DNA from: Ambrosia x helenae
Lineage: Eukaryota; Streptophyta; Magnoliopsida; Asterales; Asteraceae
NCBI GenBank assembly: GCA_030844895.1
Contig: CM061232.1
Location: forward strand, 88,291,769-88,355,768
DNA: 64,000 nt
Direction: 5' to 3'
The notes under the pieces: model-generated
Database searches by the model: none
Seen by the model: only the letters and a program-made list of their open reading frames with translations
Told to the model about the DNA's origin: nothing
Shown: one piece after another, positions 56,122 to 64,000 of the stretch
How positions within the stretch are numbered: position 1 is the stretch's first letter
Layout: each line of letters begins with the position of its first letter
Program-made: the position numbers and the translations under genes

Positions 56122-58428
56122 TGTAATACCCCGTTGTTAATTTATGATTAATTAATATAATTGTCTAATATTATAACTAAGCTAATCCGGCCCAATGGAA
56201 TCGGCCCAATATATCGAGCCCATCCAATAATAAAAGACCAAAACATATTAGCCTATAATAATTGGACTCCAGTTGTAAAAGCCCAACACCCCTTCGGCCG
56301 TTAAACATCTCGGCCCACTAGAACTATCCGGCCCAAACCCACACCCTTTCTTCTTTGGTTATATCTCCACTTAATTAGATGCATCTGGTCACAGCCCTTT
56401 TTCCTTGATGCATGCACTTATCTTCTCATCATTTGTGATACATGCACACAACCATACATGAAGTCATACCAACACCAGTTCATTGCTATTATCCTTATCC
56501 AAACTTCATTCTAACAGCTCATGAAGGAGAGCTTATAACTCACGCATGTACACACCTATCATAAACTCATCATCATCCAATCATTGCACCTCAAGATAAG
56601 AATATTATAAATGCATGAACCTTATCTATTTCCATATATATATATACACTCACTGCATGTAAACGGAATAACAATAAATCATAAAGAGAGGAAGAGAGAC
56701 AGAGTACGATGAGAGAGTGAGAGAGAAAGGAAAGCTTAAGGAGGTGACCGCTTCCGGTCGTCTTCTCCGGGCTGTCACCACCTCCGGTTCCGACCACCTC
56801 ACCGGTAACCTCCTTTAACCGATTACAAACCCAACTCGCAACCTATATTATCGATAACTAAGGTCCCACAACCACCTCCTCCGACGAACAGTTGCTATAT
56901 TCAACCTGAAAACCCGATCACCTCTGTTCCGGTAAAACGTCATCCCATATCCGCTCATCACTCCACCAGACTTCATCTCCACCACCGATCACCTGCTACC
57001 CTCGGAGACCCCACTGATCATCTCCTTTAACCGGTTACGACCAACACCCGACCACCACTTAAACCCACTCCTCGACTCATAACATTATCAAACCAGACTG
57101 TTGTACAACCTCCACCTCCGGTTCCAAAGCTTTACCGACTTTACATTCAAACGACTATCTTCTCGGCTACCGGTCGTCTCCGGTCATAACCCATATCGAC
57201 CACCTTCTTGTTCCAAGTACATAACCGACAACCTATAACCAATCGTCATAACTAGGGCTTCTCCTCCGGTCGTCTTTATCTTCGGTGACGGGTTATGGAA
57301 GACGACCGTTCATATCCAAAACAAACCGACTGTTCACCATTCCTTTTAAGAAGTTAACCCGGTTAACTCGGCTAGCTTCCAAGTCGGCCCAGTTCACTAT
57401 CATCCCGGTTCGAACCCGTCGATTCCATCACTCCGCCTTTTATATTAAAAGATATCAAACTGGTTAACTTAGTTGACCCGGTCCAAGCTCGAACCCGTTC
57501 AATAAACCGGATCCGAAAGAGAGGAGGTTAGATTTATGTTTATTGTTATTATTATTATATTATTAGTATTATTACTATTTATATTAGCGTGAAACGTGTG
57601 GGACAATAATATTAGCCCGACAATATTAAACCAAATACCGATAATAAACCCACTTATATTTTATATAAGAATATAAAGGTATTAAAGAATAATAATACAG
57701 AATTGTCCCCCAGTGTTATCACGTGCACAAGCCTTGCATGCGCTAATGTTATTAAATATAATAGGTACCATATATCTTGGAATATACTGATAGGGAATAG
57801 ACTACAGAATCAGAAGAATATTATTAAAGGTGAGTACATGACCCTTTCCCTTTAAAAGCTTTTGGGCTGATTACATGCTTGTCTAGTCGTTATCAAAGTA
57901 TTTGTATGGTTTATATTATAAAAGTGTTATCAAGTTGATAGAACGCGGTCGAATAGAAACTACGTAGAGTGGATCCATTCGGTATCATAGAGTATAGCCT
58001 GAACCAATTAGAGGTTACGGGACCAAATATAATCGATCTATACTCACGAGAATATATTTATCTAAACCAAGTAGAGGTTTAGAACCACAATAAGCATTTG
58101 TATGGTGCTCCATCGATAATATATTCCACCTTAGAATGACCCGAACCATATAGAAAGAATTGTATGTTCGTTAAACTCGAGTTATTATTATAGTATGTCT
58201 AGAATCTCGGCATGTCTCACTAGTATGAAAATACTAACGTACTTTAAGCATGTGGTCAGGTATTTATACAAGACTATTAAAGAGCAAGTTGACGAATAGA
58301 AGATCTGGATAAGAAGAGGATGCTATGGCTACATTTTATGTATTTCATTAATATTGAAATTCAGTTTAATGTGATCATTACAATTAAACCTGTTTATGCT
58401 AATCCGCTGCGCCACTTGGGTCGTTACA
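56122..58428 (+). mobile_element. Element G: solo LTR inside solo LTR E
   Basis: 2307 bp starting TGTAATACCCCG and ending TCGTTACA, flanked by TGTAA (56117-56121 and 58429-58433). TATAAAT at 56606-56612 is followed by a GA-rich leader, and AATAAA occurs at about 57501, which suggests plus orientation. It has no coding frame and a different sequence from the other LTRs in the window. The family is not recognised beyond the Ty3-like TGTAA...TTACA ends. A CCGGT-rich block fills 56750-57520. Confidence 0.85.
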
Positions 58429-59797
58429 TGTAACTACTAGCATTTAGCTATACCACATGCACTACTAGCATTTAGGCCTCTACTCGCATGAATATAGGCG
58501 ATTAGGGACTTCTTATAGGCGATTGGTCCCCTAATCGCCTCTAACATAGGCGATTAGGGTTGCTAATCGCCTGTAACCTTGCTGTTCCGGTTTTTCGCGC
58601 GTTTAACGCTCCAAATCAGATCCAGAACGTGTGTAACCATCCAATATCATCCCAAACACTATCCTAAACATGTTTCAACTAAAATCCTTCGTTTTGCCTC
58701 GTATTATCAGTCCTGCATGCAATCACGTATTCCAAACACCATTCACATAGCATGCAACATCACACTAACATGCGTAACTATCACCCTAATAATCAGTTAC
58801 TCAGATTTTATCATCATAATATCATTATTATTCTGATCTAACATAATAACATGTCATTCATTCCTCTTGAATCATAAAAACCCTAGCTTTCTAATCATAA
58901 ACACACATAACACATGTATACTAGTTAAAATCCGATTAACAACACTTATTAACGATTTTCAGAAAGCTTTTCCGTTTTAGAACAGGTCTGGACTATTAGG
59001 GATTGAATAAAAACGTTTATAAGATTGCATGGATGGAAACCAAACCTTAGATTTGTAAAAGAATGATGGATTAAGCTTGAATCCTTGTGTTTTGATCAAA
59101 AATCGCGTTCCAGAGGTTGTGTGTGTGTTGGGGCAGGTTGTGGGACGACTAGGGTTTGTATAATGAAGTTTAGGAGGTCAAGTATGGTATTTATAGTCGT
59201 TTTTAGTCGTCCAGCCCGTAACTAGCGATTATGCAGCTTTACACGCGATTAGGGGTCCTAATCGCATGTAAGTTCATGCAATTGGGGCCTAATCGCATGA
59301 ACAGTCATGCAATTAGTCCCCTACTCGCCCCTAAGATGCCTACTCGCCCCTATGACTGCCCACTCGCCCCTACTATAGGCGATTGGGCTATCCTAATCGC
59401 CTATAGGGGCCTGTCCCGTGTGTTTTGCGCGTTAAACCCCGTTTTAACATATGTTAACACATATTCACATACCGACAAGTCACATAATGATTGTAAACAC
59501 ATAACACATGTAAATACACATATTCACACTCGTTCACCAATTCTCGGGACTCGAGACTTGTATGTTCCGTATGCCCTGACGATCCTACAAATCGTCACCG
59601 TTTGTACACTTGGTTAAGGACTGACATCTAATGAACCTCTAGACCAACATCCAATGATCTTCTAGACTAAACCGATAGTTCCCGAACCATAACCCGACTT
59701 AACTAACCCAGTTAAGTACAATATACGCGTGACTCGCTAAGGTAGACTTTCATCTAGACAACGTTGTTAACCAGAATTTGCCGGGTGTCACACGCCG

Positions 59798-62700
59798 GGC
59801 TTCCAACGACTCAAGGTTGTGCCTTAGCAGCTGGTCATTGTTGGTATCGTGATTAGCACGCCGGCTGGACGGTAGCATCACCTCGGCCGGGATCATCGCC
59901 TCTGATCCGTATGTCAGGCAAAAGGGAGTTTCTCCATTACTTGTTTTGGGCATTGTCCGGTGAGCCCAAAGGACGTGTGGGAGCTGATCAACCCATGATG
60001 TTCCCTCTTGGTCCAAGCGCCTCTTCAACCCGTCTAATATGCTCCTATTGGCTCTCTCGACCTGGCCGTTTCCCTGAGGATGGGCCACGGAGGTGAATAT
60101 CTGCTGTATGTTCAGGCTTTTGCACCACTCTTGTATATGCTTGTCCACGAACTGCGTCCCATTGTCACTGACCAGGTACAAGGGGACCCCAAACCTGCAA
60201 ACCACATGTTCCCACAAGAACTTCTTGATGTTGCACGCTTCTATCTTGGCCAACGGTTTTGCTTCAACCCATTTAGTGAAGTAGTCAATGGCTACCACTA
60301 GGTACTTGAGCTTTCCCGGAGCTAAAGGAAAAGGTCCGACCAAGTCAATACCCCACTTCTGAAAAGGCCATGCTGCTGTTACCGGGATCAGGTTATTCTT
60401 CGGACGAATCGTTTCCGGTGCGTACTTCTGGCAACTGACGCACTTCTTGAGCTCTTCTACGGCCATGTTATGCATTCCGGGCCAGTAGTAACCTGCACTA
60501 GTTATTTTTGCTACTACCGCCCGGGGTCCCGCATGTATACCACATATTCCCGAATGGATATCCCTTATCAAGTACCTAGCCTCAGAAGGGGATACACATC
60601 TCAAGGCCGGTCCCAGGTAAGATTTTCTGTAAAGAATCCCGGCTTGGATCTCGTATTGCAGTGACTTGGTCCGGATCTTCATTGCTTCAGCCTTATCCTC
60701 CAGCAAGCTTCCGTCTGTGAGGTACCTGTGTATGGGGGTCATCCAGGAGACCTCGACCGTGTGAACCGAATGGACTTCAGCCGCCTGTGTGGACGGGTGC
60801 TTTAAAGTTTCAATATGGACGTTAGCGTTTGTGCCTGAAGAAGCCAACTTGCTGAGTGCATCGGCTATGTCATTCTTGTGCCTTCTCACATGATGCAATG
60901 TGACCTTCCTGAACTTTGTCATTAGCTCCTTTGTCTTCTCCAGGTATTTGATCATAGACTCATCCTTGGCCTCGTATGACTCGTTGACCTGGTTGTTCAC
61001 CAATAGTGAATCCACATGGGCGTCTACCCGGGTGGCACCCAAGGTCAAAGCCACCCGCAGTCCTGCTAGCAGGGCCTCGTATTCAGATTGATTATTGGAA
61101 CATTCAAAGTCAAACCGTAGGGCGTAGAGGAACCTTGCGCCCTCCGGGCTGACCAGCAGTAATCCTGCCCCGACTCCCTTGCTATTTGAAGAGCCATCAG
61201 TATACAACTGCCACGGAGTGGATTCATCTTCCAATGTTTCTTCCAATCTTGGTACGGATTCTTGGATCTCTTCGCCTTCCGGGATCTCGGTCATGAAATC
61301 AGCAAGGACCTGTCCCTTTACTGCCGCTCTCTTCTTGAAAGTTACATCCAGCGCCCCCAGCTCAATTGCCCACTTGGCAAGTCGGCCAGATACTTCCGGC
61401 CTGTTCAAGATTTGTCCCAACTGGAAGTTTGTTAAGACTTCCACTTCGTGTGCTTGGAAATACCTGCGCAGCCTCCGGGACGCATGAATCAGTGCCAGTA
61501 CTAATTTTTCCAAAGTGGGGTACCTGCTTTCAGCATCTGAAAGCGTCCGGCTGATGTAATAGATTGGTGTTTGGCACTTATTTCTCTCGACCAACAGCAC
61601 AGAACTAACGGCGTGATGACCGGCTGCCAGATACATTTTCAACACTTCTCCTGGACGTGGTGCTGTTAACATGGGTAGGTTACTGACGAACGTCTTCATC
61701 TGCTCGAATGCTTTGTCCGCTTCTTCAGTCCATCTGAATTTGTTCTTGTTCAGGCAGTCTTTGAGTGTGGAGATGAATGGTAATGAACGCTCGGCATGCC
61801 TGGCCAGGAACCTGCTGATGGCGGCCAGCCTCCCGTTTAGTGTTTGAGCATCTTTCAGTGTTTTAGGGACAGGCATGTTTCGAATGGCCGCTACCTTCTC
61901 CGGGTTGACTCGGAACCCATCTTTTGACACTACCACTCCCAGGAACTGACCTTCTTCAACTCCGAAAGAGCACTTCCCCGGGTTTAGCTTAATGTTGTAT
62001 TCTCGGAGAGTATCAAATGTTTCTTCTATGTCCTTCAGCATCATATCTTCCGTCTTGCTCTTTATCACCAAATCATCCACATATACCTCCAGGTTCCTGC
62101 CGATCTGATGCTCGAACGCCTGGTCCATTAATCTTTGATACGTCGCCCCGGCATTTTTCAAACCGAACGGCATTTTGGTGTAGCAGAATATGCCGGCGTC
62201 CGTGTGAAAAGCCGTCTTGTCCTCATTTTCTTTTGCCATCTGAATCTGGTGATATCCCTTGTATGCATCCAAGAAACATTTAAACTGGAACGGAGCCAGG
62301 GAATCAACTTTGAGGTCTATCTCCGGGAGCGGATAAGCATCCTTAGGACATGCTTTATTCAGATCCTTGTAGTCCACACACATCCTCCAGGTCCCATCGT
62401 GTTTCCGGACCATGGCAGGGTTGGCGACCCACGTGTGGTATTTAGTCTTTTTCAAAATCCCGGCCTCTTCTAGCTTCTTAACCTCTTGTACTACAGCTGC
62501 TCTCCGATCAGGAGCCATACTCCTTCTCTTTTGCATGACCGGCTTTACGTTTGGATAAGTAGACAATTTGTGCTCTGCCTTTGCCCGTGCAATCCCGGTC
62601 ATATCAGAGTGTGAGAAAGCGAAGACATCCATGTTACGTTTCAATAGCCGCTTCAACTTTTCTTGAGTGGTTGGAGCCAAGGAATTTCCAATAGTGACCG

Positions 62701-63238
62701 TTTGGTCGGGGTGTTTTGCACTCAGGACCCACCTCTCTGGGCCACGAATCCCGGATGGTGCTTGACGACAAGTCGCGCCATCGGACACTGCACACACCTT
62801 CTCTCCAGAAACAGTGGCTATCCCATGCGGGGTTGGGAACATGAGAAACCCCCTGGCAGTGGATACCAGAGCGTCAATTCGTCCCAACGTATACCGACCT
62901 ATGATTAAGTTATATTGAGAAATAGCCGGGATCACTAGGAAAGTGACCAAGATAGTGCGCTCCCTATAGCCATCACCAAGAGTAACCGGAAACGTCAGCT
63001 GCCCCAGCGGCTCTACACTTTCCCCTGTGAAACCTTTTACCGGACCGTGGGCCGGAGCTAGCATTTTCTGATCCTCACTTGTCATTCTTCTGAAGCATGG
63101 TTCATAGATGATGTCCTCTGAACTGCCTGTATCTACCATGATCCTCTTCATGCTATAGTCGCCCACTGCAGCTGATATTACTAATGCTTCCATCTTCAAG
63201 GCCTTGTAATAAGGCGGCACTGTCATCGTTGCCTCCAT
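59798..63238 (-). pseudogene. pol: Protease, RT, two RNase H domains and integrase of element D
   Basis: A long uninterrupted frame (the last 16 codons, 59750-59797, are target duplication plus LTR E sequence). Rough order by residue: protease VDTGSSEDIIY (~34), RT with CVDYKDLNKACPKDAYPLPE and catalytic YVDDL (~385), a first RNase H lacking the usual acidic start (LKMYLAAGHHAVSSVL, ~530), a second RNase H with YTDGSS, NQSEYEALLAGL, VDSLLV and NDIADALSKLA (~678-800), the integrase zinc region (HAGPRAV...CVSCQKY), then catalytic D (WGIDLVGPF), D (VSDNGTQF) and E (GQVERANRS). Dual RNase H is the Tat-clade hallmark. The frame is open but split by E, and separated from gag by a stop and a frameshift, so only trans-complementation could mobilise it. 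Confidence 0.93.
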
Positions 63239-63420
63239 CCAAGGTTCAATTGTCTCAAAACGTCTTTTGGTGCCACCGTTTGCTTCTGGCCGTATAGCGT
63301 TGATCTCCCTGGGTTTCTTTCCTGCTGCCTTGTCCGCCCAAGTTGAGGGACCCGCTTCATATCCTTAACCAGATGTGCTAACTTCCCCGTCCTGACAAAG
63401 TATTCTATTTGTCTCTTGAG

Positions 63421-64000
63421 CTAAAAACAATCATTCGTATCGTGACCATTACTTTTGTGATAGTCACAGAATTTTGACTTGTCTTTTGATGGCGAGTCTT
63501 TGACCGGACGAGGAGTGTTCAGTCTTAGATCCTCAGTTTCTAATATCTGGGACGGTGTCTTGATAAGCTCCGGGTAATCTAGTTTGGGCTTGGAAGCTGT
63601 TTCCCCTTTGCTGGAGTAGGAGTCCCGGGACCTCTCCGACCTTCGTCCTTGATCCCGGCGATCATCTCGCCGGTCATCCCGGCGTTCGTCTCGACGGTCA
63701 TCCCTCGAGTAAGGTTGGCCAGTCCGTCCCCTGTTCCTGGAGCTTCGAGAGTCTTGGTTGTCACTTGCCTTGGCAGTTTCATGCTTCTTCCGTACTGCAT
63801 GATTCATGGCAATCGATTTCTCTTGCTTGACATATGCCTTGGCTATCGTCATCATTTCGTCCATGGTTTGCGGGTATCCGTAAGGACCATGGAGCTTCCT
63901 TAACAATCCATCATCATTCACCCCCATGGTGAATGCAGTGCACGCCAATTCTTCAGTAAGGCCCGGGATTTGTAACCGTTCCTTGTTGAAACGGATTATG
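63421..64000 (-). pseudogene. gag: gag of element D (C-terminal part; continues beyond window)
   Basis: The minus-strand frame is open to the window edge: RFNKERLQIPGLTEELACTA, then GVNDDGLLRKL, an Arg/Asp-rich repeat stretch (DDRRDERRDDRRDDRRDQGR) and the Tat-type zinc knuckle CDYHKSNGHDTNDC. A TAG at 63421-63423 follows the knuckle where Gln is usual. The frame then continues (LKRQIEYFVRTGKLAHLVKD), and a frame change before 63238 leads into pol. The basic/acidic repeats are probably RNA-binding. Confidence 0.88.

Larger units (their letters stand above)
50877..59792 (-). mobile_element. Element E: Tekay solo LTR in integrase of D (carrying nested F and G)
   Basis: Starts TGTCACACCC and ends GGGTGTCACA, flanked by CGCCG (50872-50876 and 59793-59797). 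Its sequence matches the C LTR along its length once F (51650-55593) and G (56122-58428) are removed, leaving about 2.66 kb. There is no internal region and no second LTR, so it formed by LTR-LTR recombination. GGCGATTAGG-type arrays lie at about 55985-56115 plus 58440-58580, and at about 59222-59410. TATAAATA (minus) is at 59188-59195. Confidence 0.92.
40757..64000 (-). mobile_element. Element D: Tat/Retand-like Ty3 retrotransposon with antisense accessory ORFs (5' end outside window)
   Basis: Minus-strand order from right to left: gag (64000-63421), protease-RT-RNase H-second RNase H-integrase (63238-59798 and 50876-50596), then two plus-strand accessory ORFs (50309-49708 and 49351-41537), then the 3' LTR (about 41222-40757). 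The extra RNase H and lack of a chromodomain identify the Tat clade. Antisense ORFs between integrase and the 3' LTR are known for Retand-type members. Insertions C and E (with F and G inside E) interrupt it. Its own genes carry several stops and frameshifts. Confidence 0.9.

Noticed and set aside
60080..62908. Several plus-strand frames of 60-112 codons antisense to pol of element D
   Set aside because: Shadows of the long minus-strand pol frame; none has an upstream TATA box or bZIP boxes like the aORFs.

Overview
The window is nuclear DNA of a flowering plant. The evidence is spliceosomal introns with GT-AG borders, a 13-exon pentatricopeptide-repeat gene, and plant-specific transposon clades: Tekay chromoviruses, a Tat/Retand Ty3 element, hAT, Helitron, SINE and LINE. 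The retrotransposon mix resembles a large eudicot genome, perhaps Asteraceae, but that last step is a guess.

Left block (1-18381). One Tekay-type Ty3 retrotransposon on the plus strand (element B) fills this block; its 5' LTR starts outside the window. It carries two nested insertions. Element A (63-8421, minus strand, TSD CGTCG) lies in the 5' LTR; it has two ~2.5 kb LTRs and a gag but no pol. A solo LTR, H (12181-13417, TSD AGGTC), lies in the RT/RNase H region. B's gag has a candidate 82-nt intron that joins its two reading frames. B is dead: it has three premature stops, a deletion in RT and a protease active-site D-to-N change.

Central block (18382-40756). This is AT-rich gene-flanking DNA with old transposon debris: a CAC-rich tract, a Helitron helicase tail with its CTAG terminus, two families of degenerate AT-rich tandem modules, a hAT-type non-autonomous element with 8-bp TSD, a single captured exon matching a VPS34-type PI3-kinase, a SINE with two tRNA-like heads, and a LINE fragment. 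The one clear host gene is a minus-strand PPR gene (28672-36008). Thirteen exons join in frame to 883 codons, and the C-terminus ends in a triplicated 25-residue unit. Beyond it is a cluster of two SANT/trihelix-like reading frames around a proline-rich frame (36430-38679).

Right block (40757-64000). One minus-strand Tat/Retand-like element (D) runs off the right edge. It has gag, protease, RT, two RNase H domains, integrase and, between integrase and 3' LTR, two accessory ORFs in antisense. Each antisense ORF has its own TATA box and upstream TGACGTCA and CACGTG boxes; aORF1 shows two candidate introns. D has been hit repeatedly. C is a truncated Tekay element (42350-~47405) in aORF1. E is a Tekay solo LTR (50877-59792, TSD CGCCG) in integrase. 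E in turn holds F, an apparently intact 3.9 kb hAT transposon (51650-55593, TSD GCTGCTAT, 772-codon spliced transposase), and G, a solo LTR (56122-58428, TSD TGTAA).

B, C and E share one LTR family. Each carries arrays of short palindromic GGCGATTAGG/CCTAATCGCC motifs on both sides of its TATA box. B and C also share duplicated hairpin plus polypurine-tract modules. The most interesting observations are the antisense accessory transcription units of D, the gag intron of B, the apparently active hAT F, and the hairpin-PPT modules.
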